From the NCBI RefSeq assembly GCF_001894985.1, contig NZ_BCXG01000037.1, positions 1 to 36,274 on the forward strand: DNA of 36,274 nucleotides, given 5' to 3'. The stretch is from Rhodococcus tukisamuensis NBRC 100609. GTDB taxonomy: Bacteria; Actinomycetota; Actinomycetes; Mycobacteriales; Mycobacteriaceae. Made by a program: the position numbers and the translations under genes. Shown here in pieces: positions 8,527-17,091 of this stretch. How positions within the stretch are numbered: the first letter of the stretch is position 1; each line of letters opens with the position of its first letter. The notes beneath the pieces are model-generated. The model saw nothing but the letters and a program-made list of their open reading frames with translations. It was not told where the DNA came from and did no database searches.

Positions 8527-8546
8527 ATTATTGTCGACACTAATAA
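8527..8546. promoter_or_regulatory. palindromic operator candidate TTANTGTCGACANTAA, site 1
   Basis: The 16-mer TTATTGTCGACACTAA (within 8527-8546) is a perfect palindrome of the form TTANTGTCGACANTAA, an AT-rich island in GC-rich DNA. It ends 24 bp upstream of the quinone oxidoreductase start. TAATAA at 8541-8546 could be a -10, which the palindrome would cover. A close relative lies at 14252-14269. Size and shape fit GntR-family operators, and a GntR-type gene lies downstream in this block. Confidence 0.6.
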
Positions 8547-8569
8547 CCGACGAGGACATGGAGTCGTAG

Positions 8570-9562
8570 ATGCGTGCAGCACGGATTCTCCCCCACGAAG
8601 ACGGCGGCAAGGTTGCGGTCGTCGAGGTACCCACCCCGACGCCCGGGCCCGGCGAGGTCCTCGTCCAGGTCAAGGCATCCGCGCTCAACCGCGGCGAGAT
8701 TCTGCAGGCCGGCCGGGTTCTCACGGGGGAGCCGCAGCCCATCGGCGTCGAGTTCGCGGGCGTGGTCGCCGCCGTCGGCGCGGAGGTCACGCAGTGGCTG
8801 CCCGGCGACAGGGTGATGGGCCACGGCAACGGCGGCCAGGCCGAGTACTTTCTCGCCGCGCCGCTCGCGTTGATGCGGGTCCCCGAAACGGTGTCCTGGG
8901 TTCAGGCCGGGGCCTTCCCCAACGTCTTCACCACCGCGCACGACGCGCTGATCACCAACGGCCGACTGGCCGAGGGCGAGACGGTGCTGGTGAACGCCGG
9001 GTCCAGCGGGATCGCACTGGCCACGATCGAGATCGCCAAGGCGATGGGCGCCGGCGCGGTCATCGCCACCACCCGCTCCGAGGACAAGGCCCAGCAGCTT
9101 CGTGACTTCGGGGTGGACCACGTGATCGACGTGAGCGTCGAGAACCAGGTCGAGGCCGTCAACGCCATCACCGGCGACCACGGCGTCGACATCATCATCG
9201 ACTCCGTCGGCGGCACCGTGTTCGAGGACAACCTCAACTCGCTGGCCGTTCAGGGCCGGCTGGTGAACATCGGCAGGCTCGGCTCCAGCACGTCCACCAT
9301 CGACCTGAACGTGCTGTGGCTCAAGCGCCTGAAGCTGATCGGCGTCACCTTCAAGACCCGTACCGAGGACGAGCGCGTCGCCTGCATCCAGGATTGCGCC
9401 CGCGACCTCCTCGGGCCGCTCGCCGCCGGAAAGCTGCGGACCCCGATCGACCGCACCTACGCCCTCGACCAGATCGCCGACGCGCACTCGTACATGGCGA
9501 CCGACCGGCACTTCGGGAAGATCGTGCTGGTCGTCGACGACGGCGAGGACGGGCAAGCGTGA
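8570..9562 (+). CDS. quinone oxidoreductase-like MDR family protein
   Basis: This 330-aa medium-chain dehydrogenase/reductase has an N-terminal GroES-like domain (residues ~1-120: PTPGPGEVLVQVKASALNRGE, GVEFAGVVAAVG, PGDRVMGHG) and a Rossmann domain with VLVNAGSSGIALATIEIAKAMGA, a variant of the usual GGVG loop. Cys/His ligands for catalytic and structural zinc are not apparent, so it is expected to be an NAD(P)H-dependent quinone or enone reductase. The ATG follows GGAG at a good distance. Its TGA overlaps the GTG of the next gene, so it heads a small operon with an unknown protein and an acyl-CoA ligase. The palindrome at 8527-8546 sits in its promoter. The substrate cannot be read from the sequence. 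Confidence 0.88.
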   Translation: MRAARILPHEDGGKVAVVEVPTPTPGPGEVLVQVKASALNRGEILQAGRVLTGEPQPIGVEFAGVVAAVGAEVTQWLPGDRVMGHGNGGQAEYFLAAPLALMRVPETVSWVQAGAFPNVFTTAHDALITNGRLAEGETVLVNAGSSGIALATIEIAKAMGAGAVIATTRSEDKAQQLRDFGVDHVIDVSVENQVEAVNAITGDHGVDIIIDSVGGTVFEDNLNSLAVQGRLVNIGRLGSSTSTIDLNVLWLKRLKLIGVTFKTRTEDERVACIQDCARDLLGPLAAGKLRTPIDRTYALDQIADAHSYMATDRHFGKIVLVVDDGEDGQA

Positions 9563-10038
9563 GGATCGCGTCGCACCTGGAGAAGTTCGACCGGCTCACC
9601 GACCTGCGGGACCGGCTGGACCCGCTCGAGGACTTCGAGCTCTGGTACTGGACGACGCTGACGGCCAGCACCAACGCCTACAACGCCAGCCTGCACCTGG
9701 CGGGACTGACCGACGACGACTCGGTCTTCTCGACGGTCCCGGGCGTGCACCTCGTTCGGCAGGCGGACGGTGGCTACGCGCGGGAGCTCCGCGGCCCCGG
9801 CGACGTGAGCCACGTCGGCTGGCCCAGCATCCCGGGTCCGATCCCGGAGGACATCCGCTGCATGGAGTACTCGATCGAGGCGATCGAGGAGTACAGCGAC
9901 CCCTGCCTGCGGGGCGACAGTGAGCTGACCCTGCAGATCATCGCCGAGTGCGAGCGCGCGTTCGCCGAGATCGCGAAGACCCTCGCGAACCGGGCCGCAC
10001 CGGCCATCCCGAACGACCGCGCCGCCGTCGGATCCTGA
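9559..10038 (+). CDS. protein of unknown function
   Basis: The protein has 159 aa, with a GTG start overlapping the preceding stop (GTGA), so it is translationally coupled to the quinone oxidoreductase. It is soluble, acidic and aromatic-rich at the N-terminus (EDFELWYWTTLTAST), with helical ends (the start LEKFDRLTDLRDRL and the end CERAFAEIAKTLANR). A middle section is rich in Gly/Pro (PSIPGPIPEDIRCMEY). Codon use matches its neighbours and the frame is clean. I do not recognise a family. Position between an MDR reductase and an acyl-CoA ligase suggests an accessory role in the same catabolic route; this is context only. Confidence 0.8.
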   Translation: MRIASHLEKFDRLTDLRDRLDPLEDFELWYWTTLTASTNAYNASLHLAGLTDDDSVFSTVPGVHLVRQADGGYARELRGPGDVSHVGWPSIPGPIPEDIRCMEYSIEAIEEYSDPCLRGDSELTLQIIAECERAFAEIAKTLANRAAPAIPNDRAAVGS

Positions 10039-10114
10039 CGGCGCCGACGACGGCGGACACACACTGCGCACATCCCCACACGAACACACACTCGACACTC
10101 CCTCGGAGGTTTCC

Positions 10115-11752
<1,638 letters not shown>

Positions 11753-11820
11753 CGGCGTACGGCGGCGTGCACGGATCCCTCAGCCTGCAACGCACTCGGG
11801 TGAGTGTCTCAATCGAAGGG

Positions 11821-12609
11821 ATGCAAGTGGGCAGGAACAGAACCGAGGATGTGCCGGACCTGTCCGCGCTGTCGTTCCCGCAGAACGAGATAATGACCGC
11901 GGTCGAGCAGGCAGTGCTACGCAACGGGGGCGCGCGTGTGACGGCGTCGCTGGCCGAGCAGATAGCCGCGAAGTTGGCCTGGTTGATCACCATGGGCCGG
12001 GTGGGGACCGGGCAACGCCTCGTGGAGCAGGACGTCAGCGCGACGCTGGGGGTCAGCCGCGCGCCGGTTCGCGAGGCGTTGAGAATCCTCGAGCGGGACC
12101 GTCTGGTGGAGTTCCGCTCCCGGAAGGGTGCGATGGTGAACGCGCTCAGCAAGCGTGACCTCGAAGATGTCTTCGCCGTGCGCAGACTGCTTTACGGAAC
12201 GTTCCTGCGCGAAGCAATGACGACGCAGTGGGGTGATGTCAAGAACGTTCTCGACGATCACATCCCCAGGATCCTGAGAGACGCGAACGATTCTGTCGAG
12301 CAGTACGTTGCCGATACCTTCCTGATGAACTGCGCGCTGTTCGAGATCTCGCAGAACCGCATACTCGCCGAGCTCCTGCAGTCGGTGTCGTTGCAGACGA
12401 TGCGATACGTCCGGGTGGGGCTCGCCTCGCATCCGAGCGAGATGCCGAAGTACGTGGAGAGTTGGACGACGCTGCAGGCGGCGGTCGACGCCAAAGAGGT
12501 GGATCGTGCGGTCGAGATAGCGGAGCGGAGAATCGACAGGATCCGCGAGGCGGCACTCGACGCGCTCGATTCCGGAGGGGGCGTGGAAGGCGACGCAGGA
12601 GCGGGCTGA
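11821..12609 (+). CDS. GntR-family transcriptional regulator
   Basis: This ~262-aa regulator has an N-terminal winged helix and a C-terminal all-helical effector domain of the FadR/FCD type. The DNA-binding part is clear: SLAEQIAAKLAWLITMGRVG, GQRLVEQDVSATLGVSRAPV, then REALRILERDRLVEF and GAMVNALSKRDLEDVFAVR. The rest is helical, ending ALDALDSGGGVEGDAGAG. ATG 11821 is given; GTG 11827 has better spacing from GAAGGG (11815-11820) and may be the true start. The frame is open further upstream but overlaps the ligase gene. It is co-directional with the CoA ligase 68 bp before it. It is the obvious candidate to bind the paired palindromes at 8527 and 14252, which flank this block. Confidence 0.88.
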   Translation: MQVGRNRTEDVPDLSALSFPQNEIMTAVEQAVLRNGGARVTASLAEQIAAKLAWLITMGRVGTGQRLVEQDVSATLGVSRAPVREALRILERDRLVEFRSRKGAMVNALSKRDLEDVFAVRRLLYGTFLREAMTTQWGDVKNVLDDHIPRILRDANDSVEQYVADTFLMNCALFEISQNRILAELLQSVSLQTMRYVRVGLASHPSEMPKYVESWTTLQAAVDAKEVDRAVEIAERRIDRIREAALDALDSGGGVEGDAGAG

Positions 12610-13096
12610 CCGCGCCGTGTCCGAGGTAGTCGCCATGTGAAAACTCCTGTCCTCGGCCAGATCTCGGCGGACCTGGCGACCTCCGTGGCACTGGCGACGA
12701 GTGCGTCGAACTGCTTCACGGTGGTCGGGCCGTGCGACGTGGCATTCCCGGCCGTGTCCGCGGGATGTCTTGCGCGCCAACAGATCGGCATCGCGCAGAT
12801 CGAGCTGATCGGGGGGCTCTCTTGGGTTGGCTCTCCCGTTTGTGGTTGTGCGGGTGGTAGATTCGCGATTGCCGACACGTCGTTGATACGAGTCGCCGCA
12901 ATCGCAGGCCGGCATGCCGTGGAATCGCACGGAGTCGAAGTGTCGGCCCTCTTTGCGTCTGGTGGCGAGCGACGTTGTGAATCAGACAGATCTCCGTCGG
13001 CTGTCCGCCCCTCCCGGCCGACCCGCATGACGCGGAAGCCGCATCGACCGAGTCGGTCTCAACGGGGCAATCCAACTGTGAGAGAACAGGTGCGGG
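12610..13096. other. 487-bp gap without a convincing gene
   Basis: Both strands have open frames here, but none has both a good RBS and protein-like composition. On the minus strand the string ACAGGAGTTTTCAC precedes an ATG (start at 12651) that opens MATTSDTARS and then runs antisense through the regulator gene; it looks like a leftover gene start. The stretch 12830-12900 is AT-richer and may hold the promoter for the next gene. I see no other structure. Confidence 0.45.
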
Positions 13097-14077
13097 ATGA
13101 GAGCAGTATCGATCGTCGATGACGGGGCTGACGGCCGTTTGGCCGTGATCACCACCGAAGACCCCCAGCCTTCCGCCGGCGAGATCGTGATCGACGTCGC
13201 GGGCGCGGGGGTCAACCGTGCGGACGTCACGCAGCGGCGGGGCGGCCGCAACGTCCCGCCCGGGGCGTCGCCGCTCCCGGGCCTGGAGTGCGCGGGCACC
13301 GTGAGCGCCGTGGGCGCGTCGGTCGCCCAGTGGAAGGTCGGCGACAGAGTCTGCGCGATCATGACCGGTGGCGGGTATGCGGAGAAGGTGGTGGTACCGG
13401 CCGGTCAGGTGATGGCCGTGCCACCGTCGGTCTCACTGGTCGACGCGGCCGCGCTTCCTGAGGCGATGGCCACGGCGTGGTCCAACCTCGTCGGACTGGG
13501 CAGGCTCACGGCGGGCGACCGACTGCTGGTGCACGGCGGTGCGAGCGGGGTCGGCACGATGGCCATCCAGCTGGCGAAAATGCTCGGCGTGGAGGTGTTC
13601 GCCACGGTGGGCGACGACCGTAAAGCGGCCATATGCCGCGACCTGGGTGCGCGGGCGGTGTTCAACTATCGCAGTGAGGATTTCGTCGAACGGGTCCAGG
13701 ACGAGACCTCGGGGGCCGGCGTCGACGTGGTGCTCGACGTGGTCGGAGCCGACTACTTGCAACGCAATGTCGAGGCGCTGGCATTCGGCGGCAGGTTGGT
13801 GATGATCGGCCTGCAATCCGGATCTCTCGGCGCCCTCGACCTGCGCGAGGTGGTGCGTAAACAAGTCTGTGTCACGGGGTCGTTGTTGCGTCCCAGGTCC
13901 GTGGCCGAGAAGACCCAGATCGTGGGCGAGATTGCCACCCATGTCATGCCCTGGGTCCGTGACGGCTCGGTCGTGCCGGTGGTGGACTCGCGATTCACTT
14001 TCGGTTCCGCAGGGGATGCTCACGCGCTGATGGAATCGTCCGCGCACATTGGCAAGATCCTGCTCGTGCCGGCGTAG
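13097..14077 (+). CDS. NAD(P)H:quinone oxidoreductase (PIG3-like MDR family)
   Basis: This 326-aa zinc-independent MDR protein has its ATG at 13097 behind AGGTGCGGG. The N-terminal domain has VNRADVTQRRG and a substrate-side GLECAGTVSAVG. The Rossmann domain has LLVHGGASGVGTMAIQLAKM, the classic AxxGGVG-type loop of quinone oxidoreductases, and later FGGRLVMIGLQSG. The motif NRADxxQRxG and the length fit the PIG3/TP53I3-like quinone reductase subgroup. It is only distantly related to the MDR protein at 8570. It stands alone between a 487-bp gap and a terminator-like hairpin, so it is probably monocistronic. It may reduce an enone or quinone intermediate of the neighbouring pathway. Confidence 0.9.
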   Translation: MRAVSIVDDGADGRLAVITTEDPQPSAGEIVIDVAGAGVNRADVTQRRGGRNVPPGASPLPGLECAGTVSAVGASVAQWKVGDRVCAIMTGGGYAEKVVVPAGQVMAVPPSVSLVDAAALPEAMATAWSNLVGLGRLTAGDRLLVHGGASGVGTMAIQLAKMLGVEVFATVGDDRKAAICRDLGARAVFNYRSEDFVERVQDETSGAGVDVVLDVVGADYLQRNVEALAFGGRLVMIGLQSGSLGALDLREVVRKQVCVTGSLLRPRSVAEKTQIVGEIATHVMPWVRDGSVVPVVDSRFTFGSAGDAHALMESSAHIGKILLVPA

Positions 14078-14131
14078 CGGTAGGCGCTTCATCGAGGCCG
14101 CGCCGCACTGGGTGGGCGCGGGCGAGCGCCG

Positions 14132-14169
14132 CTCGGGCCGCCTCTCCGGCAACGGAGCGGCGGCCCGAG
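14132..14169. terminator. hairpin terminator after quinone oxidoreductase
   Basis: CTCGGGCCGCC (14132-14142) pairs with GGCGGCCCGAG (14159-14169). The loop holds a second short stem, CTCCG/CGGAG around GCAA, so the whole forms one long rod. No T-tract follows. It begins about 55 bp after the stop codon. Confidence 0.7.
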
Positions 14170-14251
14170 TCGCGCGGCGGGTCCATCTATTTACGCTGGT
14201 AGGACCATGTAGTGGCGGCAAAAACGCGCGGGATCGTTAGGTCCATTTTAG

Positions 14252-14283
14252 GTGTCGACATTAATTAAAGTCTCTGCTACGTT
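14252..14283 (+). promoter_or_regulatory. TauD-like gene promoter with operator site 2
   Basis: GGTGTCGACATTAATT (from 14251) shares TGTCGACANTAA with the palindrome at 8527. Within it TCGACA (14255-14260) makes a five-of-six -35, followed by exactly 17 bp and TACGTT (14278-14283) as -10. A protein on the palindrome would cover the -35. The right half matches the palindrome fully and the left half is degenerate. The start codon is about 97 bp downstream of the -10. Confidence 0.6.
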
Positions 14284-14379
14284 GTGACGGGCACCACAGA
14301 AATCGTGTGATGTGGCGCATCTCAAACCGTTTGCCTTGGCAGACCCGCAGGACCAAAAACCGCAGACTGAGGAGTAGCC

Positions 14380-15174
14380 GTGAGCCTTCGCGTGACCCCC
14401 CTTACCGGATCGATTGGTGCAGCTGTCGACGGTGTGCAGCTCGATGATCAGCTTGGCGAGAGCGTCCTCACGGAGTTGCGTGAGGCCTTCAAGGCGCACT
14501 GTGTCCTGGTGTTCCGTGGCCAGTTCCTCAAGCCGGCCGAACAGGTGCAGTTCGGCCGACTCTGGGGAGAGCCGGAAGTCACGGCAATGTTGACGCCCAT
14601 GGAGGGGCACCCCGAGCTGATCCAGCTGACCAATGTCAAGAAGTCGACGACGGCCACCGAGGCCTGGCACTTCGACGGGCCCTTCAACAAGGTTCCACCG
14701 AAGATCTCGATCCTCTCCGCGATCACCATCCCTGCCGGTGGCGACACCATGTGGTCGAACCAGTACCTGGCCTACGAGAGGTTGTCCCCCGGACTGCGAA
14801 AGACGTTGGACACGCTCAATGTTCGCTTCAGGGGCCGTCGGCTCGGGCGCATGTTCAACGTCGCGGAGGAGGAGTGGCCCACCGCCGTGCATCCCATGGT
14901 CCGCACGCATCCGGAGACCGGTCGCAAGGCCCTCTTCGTCGGACACCGCGACAACGTCTGTATCGACGGCTGGACGCAGGAGGAGAGCGAGGCCCTGATG
15001 AGCTTCGTCTACGAGCAGTCCGGCACCCCCGACAACGTCTACCGGCACATGTGGCAGGAAGGGGACGTTGTCATGTGGGACAACCGCTGCACCATGCACT
15101 ACGCGATTCACGACTACGGGGACCAGGAACGCGTCCTGAACCGAATCACCCTGCACGGAGAGGTGCCGGCGTAG
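14380..15174 (+). CDS. TauD/TfdA-family 2-oxoglutarate-dependent dioxygenase
   Basis: This 264-aa non-heme Fe(II) enzyme belongs to the family that hydroxylates taurine, alkylsulfonates, phenoxy acids and related compounds, often cleaving C-S or C-O bonds. The iron triad is visible: His97 and Asp99 in WHFDGPF and distal His240 in CTMHYAIHDY. Arg251 and Arg255 follow (RVLNRITLHG) at the same +11/+15 spacing as in TauD, for 2-oxoglutarate binding. The start is a GTG at 14380. It lies just before a sulfonate-type ABC importer on the same strand, so importer and oxygenase probably handle one substrate, as tauABC-tauD do. The gene order here is reversed (oxygenase first). The substrate is not established. 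Confidence 0.9.
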   Translation: MSLRVTPLTGSIGAAVDGVQLDDQLGESVLTELREAFKAHCVLVFRGQFLKPAEQVQFGRLWGEPEVTAMLTPMEGHPELIQLTNVKKSTTATEAWHFDGPFNKVPPKISILSAITIPAGGDTMWSNQYLAYERLSPGLRKTLDTLNVRFRGRRLGRMFNVAEEEWPTAVHPMVRTHPETGRKALFVGHRDNVCIDGWTQEESEALMSFVYEQSGTPDNVYRHMWQEGDVVMWDNRCTMHYAIHDYGDQERVLNRITLHGEVPA

Positions 15175-15186
15175 CGCCGACATCTT

Positions 15187-15217
15187 GTTTCAAATCCGCC
15201 CCTCACGGTTTTGAAAC
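15187..15217. terminator. inverted repeat after the TauD-like gene
   Basis: GTTTCAAA (15187-15194) and TTTGAAAC (15210-15217) are perfect inverted arms, 13 bp after the TauD-like stop. The arms are AT-rich, so this is a weak hairpin. It may be an attenuator, a partial terminator or an operator for the transporter genes. Confidence 0.4.
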
Positions 15218-15303
15218 TGCTTGGGGCCGTTGCACACGGCGCAATCGGACTCGAGCTGCCCACGGCGTCTGGACTGCGGGCGAATTTTAGGAACGTCAAT
15301 GTT

Positions 15304-15317
15304 TGGAATCGATTCCA
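15304..15317. promoter_or_regulatory. 14-bp perfect palindrome upstream of ABC permease
   Basis: TGGAATCGATTCCA is a perfect palindrome 22 bp upstream of the permease start. Together with the 164-bp gap after the dioxygenase, it suggests the transporter genes have their own regulated promoter. The cognate regulator is unknown. Confidence 0.45.
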
Positions 15318-15338
15318 GGCAGACCGAGTGGAGTAGCA

Positions 15339-16184
15339 ATGACGACAACCGATCAACACTCTGCCGTGTCATCGGCACCAACAGTGTCACCGGAGAAGCC
15401 CAGTCGATGGTGGACGAACCGGGAGACGTGGACAGTTCGTGGCTGGCAACTCGTTGTCCTGGCGGCTTGGCTGGGGCTCTGGCAGATAACCGCGGCGAAC
15501 CAGTTGATGGATCCCGTGCTCGCCAAGACCCCAGCTCAGTCCTGGGACTACTTCGTCGGCGCGCTCAAATCCGGTGAGCTGATGGATAATACGGGCTACA
15601 CAATGATGGCCGTGATCATCGCCTGGGTGTTGGCCGGGGCGGTGGGCGTCGTCGCAGGGTTGGCGCTGGGTCTGTTGCCCCGAGTGGAGCGGGTGCTGAC
15701 GCCGTTCCTCGACGCCGCCAACGCGATGCCCCGCATCGCTCTGGCGCCACTGTTCATCGTCGCCTTCGGCATCAACACCACCGCCAAGGTGGCGCTCGCC
15801 GCGACCTTGGTGTTCTTCATCGTCATGTCCAGCGCCCGGGCCGGCGTGCGGTCCACCGACGCGGAATGGCTGCGGTTGTCGGCCGTACTCGGCGCGAGCA
15901 AGCCGCAGGTCTTCTTCAAGGTGCTCTTTCCGGTCGCGACGCCGGCCATCTTTGCGGGACTGCGGCTGGGCCTCATCTACTCCCTGCTGGGTGTGGTGGG
16001 CTCCGAGCTGATCTCGGCGCGAAACGGCCTCGGACAGTTGGTCGCCACCTACTCGGCGACCTACCGCATGGAGGCGGTGTACGCCATCTTGATCTTCCTG
16101 GCGGCCATCGCCGTTGTGCTCAACCAGGCGATGGGTGTCGCGGAGCGCAGGCTGCTGCGTTGGCAGCCCCCCGCCGACAAGTAG
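15339..16184 (+). CDS. ABC transporter permease (SsuC/TauC type)
   Basis: This 281-aa inner-membrane permease belongs to the nitrate/sulfonate/taurine importer family. The ATG at 15339 (MTTTDQHSAV) lies behind GGAG; a longer open frame from 15303 begins inside a palindrome and is rejected. After a ~35-residue polar N-terminus there are about six membrane segments. The cytoplasmic EAA loop is clear: LRLSAVLGASKPQVFFKV followed by LFPVATPAIFAGLR, the coupling site for the ATPase. Length is typical. The ATPase follows after 40 bp and the binding lipoprotein after that, so a full importer is present. The two-fold assembly is assumed from the family. Confidence 0.92.
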   Translation: MTTTDQHSAVSSAPTVSPEKPSRWWTNRETWTVRGWQLVVLAAWLGLWQITAANQLMDPVLAKTPAQSWDYFVGALKSGELMDNTGYTMMAVIIAWVLAGAVGVVAGLALGLLPRVERVLTPFLDAANAMPRIALAPLFIVAFGINTTAKVALAATLVFFIVMSSARAGVRSTDAEWLRLSAVLGASKPQVFFKVLFPVATPAIFAGLRLGLIYSLLGVVGSELISARNGLGQLVATYSATYRMEAVYAILIFLAAIAVVLNQAMGVAERRLLRWQPPADK

Positions 16185-16224
16185 TCGAATCCCAATGCCC
16201 CACTTCGAGTCTGGAGAAAGTTCG

Positions 16225-17037
16225 ATGAGCGTTACTACCGGTATTGAGGGGCGAACCGCCTTGGCGACGCCGAAGGCCCCGGCCAAGAATGCGATCGTGT
16301 TCGAGGACGTCCGCGTGACGTTCCCACACCCGCAGGGGGGCACGAAGACCGTGCTCTCCGAGGTGAACCTGAACATCCCGGCGGGCGAGTTCGTCGCGAT
16401 CGTGGGGCGAAGCGGCTGTGGCAAGACGACGCTCCTCAACATGGCTGCCGGCCTGGTCGAGCCCTCGGCCGGCAAGGTCTCCGTGATGGGCAAACCGCCG
16501 CGAGACGGGCGCTCGCACCTCGGCTTCATGCTGGCGCGAGATGCGCTGTTCCCGTGGCGCAACGCCGTGCGCAATGTCGAGTACGGGCTGGAACTGCGCG
16601 GGATCGGCCGCGCCGAGCGCAAGGCCACGGCTCGACGTTGGCTCAAGGCAGTGCATCTGGGAGACAGTGAGGGCCTGTTTCCCTGGCAGCTCTCGCAGGG
16701 CATGCGTCAGCGTGTCGCCCTCGCCCGCACCTGGGCGCTCGACCCAGATGTGTTGCTGATGGACGAGCCGTTCGCGGCGCTGGATGTCAACACCCGGACT
16801 TCCGTGCAGCAGGAGTTTCTCGAGCTGTGGCAGCGCGAGGCGCACCGCACCGTCCTGTTCGTGACACACGATCTCGGCGAGGCCGTCGCGCTTGCCGACC
16901 GGATCGTGCTGATGGGCGACGGTCAGGTTCTCGACGACGTCCGAGTGGGCATCCCCAGGCCTCGTGACCTGTCCACGATCACCACCGACCCCCGCTACAT
17001 CGAGGTCTACGAACGGATGCGCAAGCGGCTCCACTGA
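16225..17037 (+). CDS. ABC transporter ATP-binding protein (SsuB/TauB type)
   Basis: This 270-aa ATPase belongs to the sulfonate/taurine importer class. The ATG at 16225 follows GGAGAAAG. It has Walker A GRSGCGKTT, signature LSQGMRQR, Walker B VLLMDEPFAALD and the switch His in VTHDLGEAVAL. The segment that normally holds the Q-loop glutamine reads GFMLARDALFPWRN instead of the usual form with VFQ before DALxPW, so the metal-coordinating glutamine seems replaced by Ala. The signature has Gln in place of the second Gly (LSQG), a less rare change. The N-terminal ~30 residues before IVFEDVRVTF are an unusual extension. It lies between permease and lipoprotein, so it should serve that importer. 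Confidence 0.92.
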   Translation: MSVTTGIEGRTALATPKAPAKNAIVFEDVRVTFPHPQGGTKTVLSEVNLNIPAGEFVAIVGRSGCGKTTLLNMAAGLVEPSAGKVSVMGKPPRDGRSHLGFMLARDALFPWRNAVRNVEYGLELRGIGRAERKATARRWLKAVHLGDSEGLFPWQLSQGMRQRVALARTWALDPDVLLMDEPFAALDVNTRTSVQQEFLELWQREAHRTVLFVTHDLGEAVALADRIVLMGDGQVLDDVRVGIPRPRDLSTITTDPRYIEVYERMRKRLH

Positions 17038-17091
17038 GTCGACCTGCCAGCAATGTCGGCAGCCAGCAACAGAACCTATCGAGGAGTACCT

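Noticed and set aside
10050-10099. CA-rich leader before the acyl-CoA ligase (ACACACACT twice)
   Set aside because: It is a short low-complexity stretch without inverted arms or conserved spacing.
12637-13122. 161-codon plus-strand frame in the 12610-13096 gap
   Set aside because: There is no RBS at its GTG, the end overlaps the next gene's start, and the composition is Ser/Arg-rich with no domain.
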